From the NCBI RefSeq assembly GCF_005080885.1, contig NZ_CP034864.1:535245-599244 (forward strand): a stretch of 64,000 nucleotides of DNA. Reading direction: 5' to 3'. The stretch comes from Buchnera aphidicola (Macrosiphoniella sanborni). Its GTDB lineage: Bacteria > Pseudomonadota > Gammaproteobacteria > Enterobacterales > Enterobacteriaceae. Shown here one piece after another: positions 10,369-20,695 of the stretch (its first letter is position 1; the number at the start of each line of letters is the position of its first letter). The notes under the pieces were generated by a model that saw only the letters and a program-made list of their open reading frames with translations, did no database searches and had not been told where the DNA came from. The position numbers and the translations under genes were made by a program.

Positions 10369-12477
10369 CTACTTATCCTTTTTATCAATAATATCTTTTG
10401 ATATATTTAAAGGAGCTTCTATATATTTTAAAAATTCCATTGAATAAGAAGCTCTTCCTTGAGTTTGTGAACGTAAATCAGTAGCATAACCAAACATTTC
10501 AGATAAAGGAACAGATGCATTAATAATTTTATACATAGATACATCTTTCATACCTTCAATAACACCTCTTCTACGATTTAAATCACCTATAACATCTCCC
10601 ATATAATTATCTGGTGTTTCTACTTCTACTTTCATAATAGGTTCTAATAAAATTGGATGTGCTTTTTTAAAACCATCTTTAAACGCTATTGCTGCTGCTA
10701 ATTTAAAAGCTAATTCCGAAGAATCAACATCATGATAAGAACCAAAATAAAGACGAACACCAATATCAACTACGGGATAACCAGCTAGTGGTCCATACTT
10801 TAATTGTTCTTGAATTCCTTTATCAACTGCTGAAATATATTCATTAGGTATAACTCCTCCTTTTATATCATTTATAAATAAATATTCTTTCTCTCCAGGA
10901 GTTAATGGAAATAATTCTATAACAACATGTCCATACTGACCTCTCCCACCCGATTGTTTAATATGTTTACCTTCAACTTCTGTTACCTTTTTAAGAATAG
11001 TTTCGCGATATGCTACTTGCGGTTTTCCAATATTAGCATCAACACTGAATTCTCTTTTCATTCGATCAATTATAATTTCTAAATGCAATTCACCCATTCC
11101 GGAAATAATGGTTTGATTAGATTCTTGATCAGTTCGAACTCTAAAAGAAGGATCTTCTTTAGCTAATCGAGCTAATGCTAAACCCATTTTCTCTTGATCA
11201 ATTTTAGTTTTAGGTTCTACAGAAATAGATATTACTGGTTCAGGAAATTCCATACGTTCTAATATAATTGGTTGATTTAAATCACATAAAGTATCACCTG
11301 TTGTTACATCTTTTAAACCAATTGCTGCAGCTATATCACCTGCATATACTTCTTTTATTTCTTCTCTTTTGTTTGCATGCATTTGAACAATTCTACCAAA
11401 TCTTTCTCGTTGAGATTTAACAGAATTAAACACAGTATCTCCAGATTTTACTACTCCTGAATAAACACGGAAAAAAGTTAAATTACCTACAAATGGATCA
11501 TTTGCAATTTTAAAAGCTAAAGCAGAAAAAGGTTCTTGATCATCAGATCGTCTAATAGATGGAGTACTATTTCTATTATTTAAAACACCTTTAATATCTT
11601 GAACATCATTAGGAGCAGGTAAATATTCAATTATCGCATCTAGTAAAGATTGTACCCCTTTATTTTTAAAAGCAGATCCACAAGTAATTAACATAATTTC
11701 ATTATTTAAGGAACGTTTTCTCAAAGAAGATTTAATTTCAATTTCAGATAATTGAATTTCATTCAAATACTTTTCTAAAAGTTCTTCATTATTTTCTACT
11801 GCAGATTCAATTAATTTTTGATGCCATATTTTTGCTGATTCAATCATATTTTGAGGAATATTTTTGTATGTAAATGTTAATCCTTGATCAGAATCTGTCC
11901 AATATACAGCACGCATTTTAATTAAATCAATAATACCAATAAAACTATCTTCTGAACCAATTGCTAATTGTAAAGGAATAGGATTAGCTCCTAGACGAGT
12001 TTTAATCTGTTCAACTACTCTTAAAAAATTAGCTCCCATACGGTCCATTTTATTTATAAAAGCTATACGCGGTACATTGTATTTATTTGCTTGACGCCAT
12101 ACAGTTTCAGACTGTGGTTGAACACCTCCTACCGCACAATATACCATAACGGCACCATCTAATACACGCATTGAACGTTCAACTTCAATTGTAAAATCTA
12201 CATGTCCTGGTGTGTCAATAATATTAATTCTATGCGGTGCAAATTGTTTTGCCATTCCGCTCCAAAAAGTAGTAGTAGCTGCTGAAGTAATTGTAATACC
12301 TCTTTCTTGTTCTTGTTCCATCCAATCCATAGTAGCAGCACCATCATGTACTTCACCAATTTTATGATTAATTCCTGTATAAAATAAAATTCTCTCAGTT
12401 GTAGTTGTTTTACCTGCATCTATATGTGCGCTAATTCCAATGTTACGATATCGAGTAATAGGTGTTATACGAGACAT
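10369..12477 (-). CDS. fusA: Elongation factor G
   Basis: EF-G is the translocase GTPase. It has 702 residues (E. coli 704). The G domain begins [20 protein letters not shown], with [18 protein letters not shown] and the G4 NKMDRMG. Domain II includes [20 protein letters not shown], domain [22 protein letters not shown], domain [12 protein letters not shown], and domain [21 protein letters not shown]. It is encoded between rpsG and tuf in the str operon. Confidence 0.98.
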   Translation of the reverse strand: MSRITPITRYRNIGISAHIDAGKTTTTERILFYTGINHKIGEVHDGAATMDWMEQEQERGITITSAATTTFWSGMAKQFAPHRINIIDTPGHVDFTIEVERSMRVLDGAVMVYCAVGGVQPQSETVWRQANKYNVPRIAFINKMDRMGANFLRVVEQIKTRLGANPIPLQLAIGSEDSFIGIIDLIKMRAVYWTDSDQGLTFTYKNIPQNMIESAKIWHQKLIESAVENNEELLEKYLNEIQLSEIEIKSSLRKRSLNNEIMLITCGSAFKNKGVQSLLDAIIEYLPAPNDVQDIKGVLNNRNSTPSIRRSDDQEPFSALAFKIANDPFVGNLTFFRVYSGVVKSGDTVFNSVKSQRERFGRIVQMHANKREEIKEVYAGDIAAAIGLKDVTTGDTLCDLNQPIILERMEFPEPVISISVEPKTKIDQEKMGLALARLAKEDPSFRVRTDQESNQTIISGMGELHLEIIIDRMKREFSVDANIGKPQVAYRETILKKVTEVEGKHIKQSGGRGQYGHVVIELFPLTPGEKEYLFINDIKGGVIPNEYISAVDKGIQEQLKYGPLAGYPVVDIGVRLYFGSYHDVDSSELAFKLAAAIAFKDGFKKAHPILLEPIMKVEVETPDNYMGDVIGDLNRRRGVIEGMKDVSMYKIINASVPLSEMFGYATDLRSQTQGRASYSMEFLKYIEAPLNISKDIIDKKDK

Positions 12478-12577
12478 TATCTTTCTCTCATTTTTAAATG
12501 TTCAAATTCAGACTTGATAAAGTTCAATTAAGATAATTGTCTCAATTCATAGTATTAAATTTATCATTAAAATAATA

Positions 12578-13048
12578 TTACCAACGATAATGAGCAAAAG
12601 CTTTATTTGCTTCAGCCATTCGATGAACTTCTTCTTTTTTCTTAACTGCAGTACCTTTATTTTCTAAAGCATCATACAATTCATTAGATAAACGTAAAGA
12701 CATAGATTTATCTGCACGTTTACGAGCTGATTCTACAATCCAACGCATAGCTAAAGCATTTCGTCTAACTGGTCTCACTTCCACAGGAACTTGATATGTT
12801 GATCCACCAACACGACGAGATTTTACTTCTACTGTAGGACGAACATTTTCTAAAGCTATTTCAAATGCTTCCAATTCATTTTTCTCAGAACGTTTTGATA
12901 AGTTTTTTAATGCAGTATATACAATCACTTCAGCAATAGATTTTTTTCCATCTACCATTAAAATATTAATAAATTTAGCTAACAAATCTGAAGAAAACTT
13001 TGGATCTGGTAAAATTTTACGAGCATTAATAATACGACGACGTGGCAT
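12578..13048 (-). CDS. rpsG: 30S ribosomal protein S7
   Basis: S7 organises the 30S head and contacts E-site tRNA. It has 156 residues. The N-terminus is [18 protein letters not shown]. Conserved blocks are [39 protein letters not shown] and [20 protein letters not shown]. The frame continues 11 codons upstream, but the ATG at 13046-13048 has a GGAGTTTTT ribosome site and matches the family start. In E. coli S7 represses the str operon. Confidence 0.97.
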   Translation of the reverse strand: MPRRRIINARKILPDPKFSSDLLAKFINILMVDGKKSIAEVIVYTALKNLSKRSEKNELEAFEIALENVRPTVEVKSRRVGGSTYQVPVEVRPVRRNALAMRWIVESARKRADKSMSLRLSNELYDALENKGTAVKKKEEVHRMAEANKAFAHYRW

Positions 13049-13110
13049 AAAAACTCCATTGATTTTTGAAATATATAACAAAATTATTACTATAATTTTT
13101 GATCGTATTT

Positions 13111-13485
13111 TTATACTTTTACTTTCTTGACTCCATATTTAGAACGTCCTTTTTTTCTCTCTTTAACACCTGCACAATCTAAAGATCCTCTAACAACATG
13201 ATACCTTACTCCAGGTAAATCTTTAACACGTCCACCTCTTATTAAAATCACAGAATGTTCTTGCAAATTATGGCCTTCCCCGCCAATATATGCAGTTACT
13301 TCAAAACCATTAGTTAATCTGACACGACATACTTTACGTAATGCTGAATTAGGTTTTTTAGGTGTAGTTGTATAAACTCTAGTACAAACACCTCTTTTTT
13401 GTGGACTTTTACTTAATGCTGGAACATTACTTTTAGTAATTTTTCGTACGCGAGGTTTACGGACCAATTGATTGACTGTGGCCAT
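13111..13485 (-). CDS. rpsL: 30S ribosomal protein S12
   Basis: S12 is at the decoding centre. It has 124 residues, as in E. coli, and begins [15 protein letters not shown]. The streptomycin-sensitivity regions keep the wild-type lysines: [18 protein letters not shown] and [13 protein letters not shown]. It is the first gene of the str operon, following the tus genes as in E. coli; 130 bases separate it from tusB. Confidence 0.97.
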   Translation of the reverse strand: MATVNQLVRKPRVRKITKSNVPALSKSPQKRGVCTRVYTTTPKKPNSALRKVCRVRLTNGFEVTAYIGGEGHNLQEHSVILIRGGRVKDLPGVRYHVVRGSLDCAGVKERKKGRSKYGVKKVKV

Positions 13486-13615
13486 AAAAAACTCCTATTT
13501 TTATCATTGATTTTCTGAAAATATTAAAATTTTATAAATAAAAAAATATTTACTATTATAATATGAAGAATTTGAGGATTGGATATATTAATTAAATAAA
13601 GATACAGAAAATTTA

Positions 13616-13903
13616 TTACCAGTTCATCTGTTTTTTATTGTTAAGTGTTAAAGATACGAAATGAATATAACTAATTAAACGAAAATTAGTAGAAATATTT
13701 TTATGAATACCTCTTGCATACACATCTTCTTTTATAAGATATAATCTTACCGAAGATCTAATCATTTTTGTTAAAAAAATATTATTTTTTAATCCAATTA
13801 GCACACCATCTTGAAGAGCTAAAAAATCATCTGATTTTTTTAACATACTTATAAGAAAATTAATATTAGTTTCAAAAGGAGATTTCATCAAAATATGTAA
13901 CAT
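13616..13903 (-). CDS. tusB: tRNA 2-thiouridine synthesis sulfur-relay protein TusB
   Basis: TusB forms the TusBCD complex that passes sulfur from TusA to TusE for 2-thiolation of the wobble uridine of Lys, Glu and Gln tRNAs. It has 95 residues. The start is [13 protein letters not shown], the middle [12 protein letters not shown]-like, and the end QMNW (E. coli QMAW). Two ATGs lie six bases apart (13909, 13903). I take the inner one, which matches E. coli MLHTL and puts the AAGG over the tusC stop at good spacing. Confidence 0.92.
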   Translation of the reverse strand: MLHILMKSPFETNINFLISMLKKSDDFLALQDGVLIGLKNNIFLTKMIRSSVRLYLIKEDVYARGIHKNISTNFRLISYIHFVSLTLNNKKQMNW

Positions 13904-13914
13904 ATTCATAAACC

Positions 13915-14274
13915 TTAAAAATTTATTATTACATCATAACACTCTAATTTTGAGCGTAAAAAATATTCATCTAATATCGTTATATTTAATAAAAAATTTT
14001 TATGATTTTTTAATCCTCTTATTCTTAATGAAGATTTACAACAATAAAAATTTTTAATATCATACATAGATAAAATAGAAAAAGAAGGTGTATAATCACG
14101 ACATAAAATCTTTTCTGGTTGATAATTTTTAATGACTTGAAAAACACCATCACCAATAAAAAAAATACCTATTTCTTTAAAGATAGATGAAAAACTCAAA
14201 ATAGCGTCTAATCCTTCTCTACCAAAACTAGTTCCATGTGGAACATGAGAAAAAATAAATGCAATTTTTTTCAT
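13915..14274 (-). CDS. tusC: tRNA 2-thiouridine synthesis sulfur-relay protein TusC
   Basis: A structural subunit of TusBCD. It has 119 residues from the inner ATG, exactly the E. coli length. Conserved: [32 protein letters not shown] and SLRIRGL, with the terminal ECYDVIINF. Another ATG lies six bases upstream (14280). It lies between tusD and tusB. Retention of all three subunits implies that 2-thiouridine decoding is still used. Confidence 0.93.
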   Translation of the reverse strand: MKKIAFIFSHVPHGTSFGREGLDAILSFSSIFKEIGIFFIGDGVFQVIKNYQPEKILCRDYTPSFSILSMYDIKNFYCCKSSLRIRGLKNHKNFLLNITILDEYFLRSKLECYDVIINF

Positions 14275-14292
14275 TATCATTTAAATACCAAA

Positions 14293-14679
14293 TTAAAATT
14301 GTATTACACGATCAGATATTTGAATAGCATAAGCTAATTCTACTAAACCACTTATCTGAAAATAAAGCGCTAAATTCCCTATAGCTAAATTAATCTTTGA
14401 AGATTGTTGATTATCTACAATTCCTCTTCTAAGAGCAGCACTGTTACAAATATGTAATTTAACTTGATATTTCTTATGCAAATTTTGCCATGCTTTGATT
14501 AAATTAAATTCATCACTTTCTGGCTGAGTCATTCCATTAGCATTCAATACTCCATCACCATAAAAAAATATACTAAATATTTTATGTTTTGTTTTTATTA
14601 AAGATTGACAAAATAGAAAAGCAGTTCTCGCATTTTGAGTACCATAAGCCGCACCCATTACTAATATTGTATAATTCAT
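14293..14679 (-). CDS. tusD: Sulfurtransferase TusD
   Basis: The catalytic subunit of TusBCD, which accepts persulfide sulfur from TusA. It has 128 residues, as in E. coli. It starts [20 protein letters not shown] and contains [20 protein letters not shown]. The acceptor cysteine is Cys78, in [15 protein letters not shown]. It ends SDRVIQF, like the E. coli CDRVVQF. First gene of the tusDCB group. Confidence 0.95.
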   Translation of the reverse strand: MNYTILVMGAAYGTQNARTAFLFCQSLIKTKHKIFSIFFYGDGVLNANGMTQPESDEFNLIKAWQNLHKKYQVKLHICNSAALRRGIVDNQQSSKINLAIGNLALYFQISGLVELAYAIQISDRVIQF

Positions 14680-14744
14680 GAATTAATATTTTATACCAAT
14701 AAAATTATCAGAAGTTTTAAATATTATTTACAATTAATTATTCA

Positions 14745-15503
14745 CTACACTACATCTAGTAATTCTATATCAAAAACTAAAGTAGAATTACCGGGTATTC
14801 CATTAATTTCTTTTGATCCATATCCTAAATTTGGAGGTATTACTAACTTAATTTTACCACCCTTTTTGATGTATTTTAAACCTTCTTGCCAACCTAATAT
14901 AACATCTTTTAGTATTAAAGAAACAGGTTTACCTCGAATATAAGAATTATCAAATTCTACACCGTTAATTAATGTACCTTTGTAATGAACAGTAATTTTT
15001 GTATCATTTGTAACAATTTTTCCTTCTCCGGGTTCTTCTACAAGATATAAAAGACCACTAGGTGTTTTCTGTACACCTTTTTTTTTAGAAAAATTTTTCA
15101 TATATAATTCCCCTTGAAAAAAATTTTCTTTTAAATTTTTTTCTAGTTGAATATTAGTTTCTTTTTTTAATATTGTTTCAAATTTTTTTAATATTGATGA
15201 AATCTCTTCATAAGACAATTTTAAATTACCCGAAAGAGCATCTTTTAATCCTTCTATAAGACTATTTTTATCTATTTTGATACCTATTTTTTTTTGTTTT
15301 TCAAAAGATTGATTAACGTAACTTCCTAAGGAAACACCTAAAGAATAACCTAATTTTTCATCATTATTTTGAAGTTTATTTGTTATTTGTACATGAGATA
15401 TGGAATAAATATCAGATTCAGATTTTAACATTGCAAAAGATTTTGGAATAAAACATAATATCAAGAAGAACAGAATTATTTTTTTTAGAAGAAAAAAAAT
15501 CAT
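14745..15503 (-). CDS. fkpA: FKBP-type peptidyl-prolyl isomerase FkpA
   Basis: A periplasmic chaperone and prolyl isomerase. It has 252 residues (E. coli 270). An N-terminal signal sequence (KKIILFFLILCFIPKSFA) is followed by the helical dimerisation domain, with KLGYSLGVSLGSYVN. The FKBP domain starts around residue 145: GLLYLVEEPGEGKIV, then VHYKGTLINGVEFDNSYIRG and KLVIPPNLGYGSKEINGIPG. The gene lies 65 bases upstream of tusD. In E. coli slyX, slyD and other genes intervene between fkpA and tusD; they are absent. Confidence 0.95.
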   Translation of the reverse strand: MIFFLLKKIILFFLILCFIPKSFAMLKSESDIYSISHVQITNKLQNNDEKLGYSLGVSLGSYVNQSFEKQKKIGIKIDKNSLIEGLKDALSGNLKLSYEEISSILKKFETILKKETNIQLEKNLKENFFQGELYMKNFSKKKGVQKTPSGLLYLVEEPGEGKIVTNDTKITVHYKGTLINGVEFDNSYIRGKPVSLILKDVILGWQEGLKYIKKGGKIKLVIPPNLGYGSKEINGIPGNSTLVFDIELLDVV

Positions 15504-15736
15504 TTTATACCTCGATAAAACATAAAATGTTTAACATTTTTTCATTTTTTTATTATCATTTTTTATATAAACATTATATAATCCAATAATTCATTCAAAA
15601 TACTTGTCATTCAAAATATTGATTATTTATTTGTTTATTTATGATTTGTTAATATAAAATATAAATTATATAATTTTAAAATTTTTTTATTAAACTTATT
15701 TTTTAATAAATGTCTTTTTAAAAAAAGAAAAATCAA

Positions 15737-15757
15737 GAAATTGTTATTCTTGAAAAT
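15737..15757 (-). terminator. Orphan rho-independent terminator between fkpA and the dead argD region
   Basis: A perfect stem TCAAGAA / TTCTTGA with a seven-base loop is followed, on the minus strand, by TTTTTCTTTTTTT. It stands 234 bases upstream of fkpA, so it would stop transcripts coming from the now gene-free stretch to its right. This suggests that a minus-strand gene once lay between here and tsgA. Confidence 0.6.
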
Positions 15758-15759
15758 GC

Positions 15760-16815
15760 AATATTTGATATTTATATTAATATAATACGATTTAATTTAA
15801 TTAATGTAATACCAATTAATGTAATACTACATATTGATTACCTATTTATTTTCATTTTTTTTAATGATGTAAATTTTTTATTAATCTTATGTAATCTTAT
15901 CTATTTCAGTAGTATTAATTTATTTTTACTAGTATTCATTTAATTCTTTTATAGATAGTATTAGTCTTAATAAAATGATTAATATAAAAAATAAGAATAC
16001 ACGCTCTAATTAAACTAACTACACTAGATATTAATTCTCTTTTATATACATATATATTTTTTATACATGCATTGATTTTTTAGATATAATTTTATATTTT
16101 TTTAATAAGAAAAAATTTACTAATTAGAGATTCTTTAAGATTTCAAATATTTTAAGTAATTATATTACAATCTTTGACGAGAAAAGAATTTTCTAATTAT
16201 TTCTTTTTATTTAAAATCAGTTGATAATATTATTATTTTATACATTTAAATTTAACATATAATTATTAAAAATACTTTTATATGTTCTATATAAAATATT
16301 AATAAGTATATAACTTTAAACATAAAAAATTTAGAACATACTTTGATGTTTTTTAATTGCATTAAAATTATTATTTTATCAGATTGTAAAAAGATACAAG
16401 AACCTCTTAAAAATCTCTTGATTAATAATTTAAAAGAGCATCTAAATTTTTAAAAATGCTATTTTAATATACTACTTATTTTATTGCCTCTTAATTGTTT
16501 GGTTATATTATTATATCGATATTTTATAACAAATTTTTCTGATAATATAACTACAATTGAATTCTCTTTAATAATACTATACGAATTAATATCATATATT
16601 AATATCATATAATACTACTAATAATACTACTAATAATACTACTAATATAAGCAGAATAAGAATATTAAGTAAGAAGAATTAATATTTACCTCTATCTTGT
16701 AAATTAATCTAAAAAATAAAATTTTTTTTATTATTATTTATTCTTTTTTTTAATTAATGTTAAATGTTGTCAAAAATATTATAAAATTTATAATTTTAGA
16801 TAAAATATACATCAT
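15760..16815 (-). pseudogene. argD: Heavily eroded region, probable remains of argD
   Basis: No intact gene lies between fkpA and tsgA (15504-17016). In E. coli argD (acetylornithine aminotransferase) is on this strand between these same genes. Three minus-strand fragments appear in the right order. TTFN near 16757-16771 resembles the N-terminal ATFDE. R-I-x-x-Q-D-R-G-K-Y near 16680-16712 resembles RIWDQQGKEY. SIKELNE near 15935-15957 resembles the C-terminal region. Each match is short and could be chance. Position, strand, length (about 1.1 kb) and the orphan terminator agree. ArgD serves both arginine and lysine synthesis, so its loss would matter unless a copy lies elsewhere. Confidence 0.35.
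16609..16644. repeat. Three perfect tandem copies of a 12-mer
   Basis: ATAATACTACTA occurs three times head to tail at 16609-16620, 16621-16632 and 16633-16644, then breaks down. Just upstream AATATCATAT is itself duplicated. The repeat lies in noncoding DNA and looks like replication slippage. There are no spacers, so it is not CRISPR. Confidence 0.85.
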
Positions 16816-17016
16816 ATTTTATTAAAATTAAACTTATTTCGTTAATAATATTAAAAACATTTTGTTGTCTTCTTATTTAAAAAAATTCAACAAAAAAATA
16901 ATATAATTGAAGAATGAATTATTACATTTGAATATATTTTAATATATCATATATTTCATTTTATAAAAAAATATACTATATTCATAGTAGTTGTTATAAA
17001 AAAAACAGGTAAAAAT

Positions 17017-18183
17017 ATGAATAATATTAATCGAATAGGACTTACATGGATTAGTTTTTTGTCATATGCTTTTACAGGTGGATTAGTTGTAATTACTGGA
17101 ATGATTATAGGAAATATTTCTGATTATTTTAATTTATCTGTAGCCCAAATGAGTAATACATTTACTTTTTTAAACGCAGGAATATTAATATCAATTTTTT
17201 TAAATTCTTGGTTAATAGAAGTGATATCATTAAAAAAACAACTAATATTTGGATTTATACTGACTAACTTAGCTATAATTGGAATAGTCTTATCTAATAA
17301 TCTATTTTTATTTTCAATCAATCTTTTTATACTTGGATTAGTTAGTGGGATTACTATGTCTATAGGAACTTTTATAATTACTAATTTATATTTAGATTCT
17401 AAAAGAAGTCAAAAATTATTATTAACTGACTCTTTTTTTAGTATGTCTGGAATGATATTTCCAATTATTACAGCGTATCTTTTAGAAAAAAAAATTATAT
17501 GGTATTGGAATTACATATGTATAGGTATTATTTATATTTTAATTTTTCTTCTTACTATTAATTTAAATTTTGAAAAATTAAAAATAGATGTTCAAAACAT
17601 TAAAGAAACAAAAGAAAAGTGGAATCTAAATGTATTTTTATTATCTTTATCAGCATTACTTTATATTTTAGGACAATTAGGCTTTATCTCATGGGTACCA
17701 CAATATGCTACTAAAATAATGAATATTAATATAAACAAAACAGGTACCTTAGTAAGTAGTTTTTGGATGTCTTATATGATAGGAATGTGGTGTTTTAGTG
17801 TTTTAATTAAATTTTTTAATTTAAATCGTGTTTTTATTTTTCTAACAGGTACATCTACTGTAATCATGTATTTCTTTATTCACAGCGAAAATTTTATAAC
17901 ACAACAGTGCACAATTATTAGTTTAGGTTTTTTTTCAAGTGCAATTTATACTATTATTATTACGTTAGCTTCATTACAAACAAAAAACCCTTCTCCAAAA
18001 TTAATAAATTTAATTTTATTATTTGGTACCATTGGAACTTTACTAACATTTGTTATTACTGGACCAATAGTAAAATACAAAGGATTATATATAACTTTAA
18101 TCAGTGCTAATATATTATATGGTATAGTTTTTTTTCTTTCTCTTTTAATTTATAATAATAGAAAATATAATATAATTAAATAA
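17017..18183 (+). CDS. tsgA: Major facilitator superfamily transporter TsgA
   Basis: An inner-membrane MFS protein of 388 residues (E. coli 393) with about 12 hydrophobic segments. Its substrate is not established. The match to E. coli TsgA is strong: INRIGLTWISFLSYAFTGG at the start, MSNTFTFLNAGILISIFLN, SGITMSIGTFIITNLY, LYILGQLGFISWVPQYA and SPKLINLILLFGTIGTLLTF. The ribosome site is AGGT, seven bases upstream. Its right neighbour is convergent trpS; in E. coli nirBDC-cysG lie between them. Few transporters survive in this type of genome, so retention suggests use at the host interface. Confidence 0.93.
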   Translation: MNNINRIGLTWISFLSYAFTGGLVVITGMIIGNISDYFNLSVAQMSNTFTFLNAGILISIFLNSWLIEVISLKKQLIFGFILTNLAIIGIVLSNNLFLFSINLFILGLVSGITMSIGTFIITNLYLDSKRSQKLLLTDSFFSMSGMIFPIITAYLLEKKIIWYWNYICIGIIYILIFLLTINLNFEKLKIDVQNIKETKEKWNLNVFLLSLSALLYILGQLGFISWVPQYATKIMNININKTGTLVSSFWMSYMIGMWCFSVLIKFFNLNRVFIFLTGTSTVIMYFFIHSENFITQQCTIISLGFFSSAIYTIIITLASLQTKNPSPKLINLILLFGTIGTLLTFVITGPIVKYKGLYITLISANILYGIVFFLSLLIYNNRKYNIIK

Positions 18184-18289
18184 AAATTTTATATCTAATA
18201 CCTAAAATTCTAAAAAAATTATAATACTAAATACTACATAATAAACTAGACTAAACTAAAAGATAAAAATTTTGGTTTATATTATAAAA

Positions 18290-19312
18290 TTAGTTCAATG
18301 TCATTATACCCAAAATATCATATACACGTTTTAAAGTTTTTTTAGATTTGAATTGTGCTTTTATTGCACCTTCATAAGCAATTTTTTTTAAATAAGTTTC
18401 ATCACAACGATAATTATTATAAGATTTTTGTAAATTATATAAAAATTTAGATATAGAATCTATAACAATTTTTTTAAATTCAGAATACATAACTCCCTCT
18501 AATTCTTTTAATAATATAGTTATATCTTGATTAGTAATAGCAGAAAGAATTTCTAATAAATTTGAAATACCAGGTTTATTTTCTATATCATAATATATTT
18601 TAGAAGGTATTTCTGAATCAGTCACAGCATTATTTATTTTTTTTATAATAGAATGCATATCATCTAATAAATAAATAACATTTTTTTTATTAATATCAGA
18701 TTTAGACATTTTTTTCTTAGGTTCTAATAAAGACATAATTTTAGAACCGTATTCGCTAATTAATGATTCAGGTAATGTAAATATATCACCATATAAACTA
18801 TTAAAACGATGTGCTATATTTCGAGTTAACTCTATATGTTGTTTTTGATCTTTTCCTACTGGAACAATATTAGTTTGATACAATAAAATATCTGCTGCCA
18901 TTAAAATAGGATAATTAAATAAAGCAGTATTGATTTTTTGAATAGCATTCTTCGCTATTTTTCTTTTTTGTTTGAATTGTGTCATACGAAATAATTCTGA
19001 AAATTCACTGAAACAATTTAGGATCCAATTTAATTGACTGTGTTCGTGAACATGTGATTGAATGAAAATAATGCTTTTATTAGGATCTACTCCAGAAGCT
19101 AAATATAAAGATAATGTGTCTAATATCGATTTTTTCAAATTTAATCTATTTTTTTGTGCAGTAGTCAATGCATGCAAATCAGCAATACAATAAAGACAAT
19201 CATAATTTTCTTGCATACTAGACCAATAACGCATGGTTCCTATATAGTTTCCGATAGTCAAATTCCCAGAAGGTTGTATTGCACTGAACAAAATAGGTTT
19301 ATGAAGAATCAT
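18290..19312 (-). CDS. trpS: Tryptophanyl-tRNA synthetase
   Basis: A class I synthetase charging tRNA-Trp. It has 340 residues (E. coli 334). The HIGH-type signature is AIQPSGNLTIGNYIGTM near residue 12-28, and the KMSKS loop is EPKKKMSKSDINKKN near residue 198. Also conserved: ADILLYQTNIVPVGKDQKQH. The gene follows rpe by 23 bases. The intervening E. coli gene gph is gone. Confidence 0.96.
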   Translation of the reverse strand: MILHKPILFSAIQPSGNLTIGNYIGTMRYWSSMQENYDCLYCIADLHALTTAQKNRLNLKKSILDTLSLYLASGVDPNKSIIFIQSHVHEHSQLNWILNCFSEFSELFRMTQFKQKRKIAKNAIQKINTALFNYPILMAADILLYQTNIVPVGKDQKQHIELTRNIAHRFNSLYGDIFTLPESLISEYGSKIMSLLEPKKKMSKSDINKKNVIYLLDDMHSIIKKINNAVTDSEIPSKIYYDIENKPGISNLLEILSAITNQDITILLKELEGVMYSEFKKIVIDSISKFLYNLQKSYNNYRCDETYLKKIAYEGAIKAQFKSKKTLKRVYDILGIMTLN

Positions 19313-19335
19313 ATTATTTCCTAACGTTAAAATAC

Positions 19336-20022
19336 TTAATGAATAAATCTTGAATGCACGTATTCTAATTCTTTCCGAATTTTTTTAATAATCAATTCAT
19401 AGTTTGTATACTTAAATAATCCGGATCCGATTACAAAAACATTTGCTCCAGAAAATGCAATGTCACCAATATTTTCTAATTTTATTCCACCATCTACTTC
19501 TAAAAGAATATCAGAAAAATTAGAATCAATAATTTTTCTTACTTCACGTATTTTTTTGAAAGTAGATGATAAAAAAGATTGATTGCTAAAACCTGGATTT
19601 ACAGACATTAACAAAATTAAATCTAATTTTTCTAAAATATATTCTAACACATTAAGTGGTGTAGCCGGATTAATTGCTAATCCTGCCTTGCATCCATGAT
19701 CTTTAATTAAATGTAACGTTCGTTCAATATGTAGCGTAGCTTCTGGATGAAAAGTTATAAAAGTTGCTCCTGCTTTAGCAAATAAAGGAATCAAACTATC
19801 TACTGGTTTAACCATCAAATGAACATCAATAGGAGCTTGAATACGATAATTACGTAATGACTCTAAGATCATAGGCCCCATAGTTAGATTAGGAACATAA
19901 TGATTATCCATAACATCAAAATGTATTAAATCAGCTCCAGCATCTATTACTTTTTTTGTATCTTCTCCTAAACGTGCAAAATCAGCAGATAAAATAGATG
20001 GAGCTAAAAAAAACTTTTTCAT
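19336..20022 (-). CDS. rpe: Ribulose-phosphate 3-epimerase
   Basis: Interconverts ribulose-5-phosphate and xylulose-5-phosphate in the pentose-phosphate pathway. It has 228 residues (E. coli 225), a TIM barrel. Metal and catalytic motifs are present: [15 protein letters not shown] at the start, [19 protein letters not shown] with the catalytic Asp, DVHLMV, and the late [11 protein letters not shown]. The start is ATG at 20022. It belongs to the aroK-aroB-rpe-trpS cluster, from which dam, damX and gph have been lost. Confidence 0.96.
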   Translation of the reverse strand: MKKFFLAPSILSADFARLGEDTKKVIDAGADLIHFDVMDNHYVPNLTMGPMILESLRNYRIQAPIDVHLMVKPVDSLIPLFAKAGATFITFHPEATLHIERTLHLIKDHGCKAGLAINPATPLNVLEYILEKLDLILLMSVNPGFSNQSFLSSTFKKIREVRKIIDSNFSDILLEVDGGIKLENIGDIAFSGANVFVIGSGLFKYTNYELIIKKIRKELEYVHSRFIH

Positions 20023-20366
20023 CTTAATTTCCCTATCTTTGATATATATAAATTAATTTATTACATATATTTAAAATAAATAATTATGTTAGAGATATTA
20101 AAAATATTCATGATTTCATAATAATTTTATATTTAAGTTGAAAATATTTATATTTAATACGAATCAAAATAATTTTCATAAAATATGAAAAAAGAAAATA
20201 AATTTTTTATCTTGAGTAAAGACTATATTTTTAAAAAATATAAATTACTACAGAAAATAATAGATTATTACATTTATAATAATTTTTTTATATTCTATAA
20301 TATAAAATTATTTTTTTTAAACAGATTGATTATGAATAATATTTTTAAGAAAATATTTCATACTTC

Positions 20367-20402
20367 ACTAATTTAAGAATTCATACTAATTTAAGAATTC
20401 AT
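20367..20402. repeat. 18-bp perfect tandem duplication
   Basis: ACTAATTTAAGAATTCAT occupies 20367-20384 and is repeated directly at 20385-20402. It lies in noncoding DNA between aroB and rpe. This is a likely slippage product. Confidence 0.9.
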
Positions 20403-20560
20403 GTTAAAAAATATATAAAATAATTTATATAAAAATAGTTGATTTTTAAAAATATATAAAAAATTTTTTTTATAGTACTTTACTTAAATTCACAAAAAAA
20501 AATTCAGAATACCTACAACATATTATTTTTATTATTTATAATATCACTTTTATTATTTAT

Positions 20561-20588
20561 ATTTAATAGAATATATTTAATAGAATAT
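20561..20588. repeat. 14-bp perfect tandem duplication
   Basis: ATTTAATAGAATAT is present at 20561-20574 and again directly at 20575-20588, in the same aroB-rpe gap. Confidence 0.9.
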
Positions 20589-20695
20589 CATAGAAGATTT
20601 GATTAATATAATGAGTCTATAGTTTTGTAAGAACACAATATAACGTCTATTTTAAAAACTTATAAAAATATATAATTATTTTATATTTTAAAAAG

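Larger units (their letters stand above)
20023..20695. other. 673-base gap where damX and dam would lie
   Basis: In E. coli damX and dam lie between aroB and rpe. Here I find no recognisable methyltransferase motif (no DPPY-like segment) or other coding trace on either strand. The DNA is almost pure A+T with fresh tandem duplications, as expected for long-decayed sequence. Confidence 0.6.

Noticed and set aside
12198-12419. 73-codon frame inside fusA
   Set aside because: A shadow in another frame of the conserved EF-G G domain.
16609-16644. Possible CRISPR array
   Set aside because: Three 12-bp units are directly abutting with no spacers, and no cas genes are present anywhere in the window.
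20185-20376. 63-codon plus-strand frame in the aroB-rpe gap
   Set aside because: Low-complexity Lys, Ile, Phe and Asn translation with no known similarity and no ribosome site. It is expected by chance in DNA of this composition.
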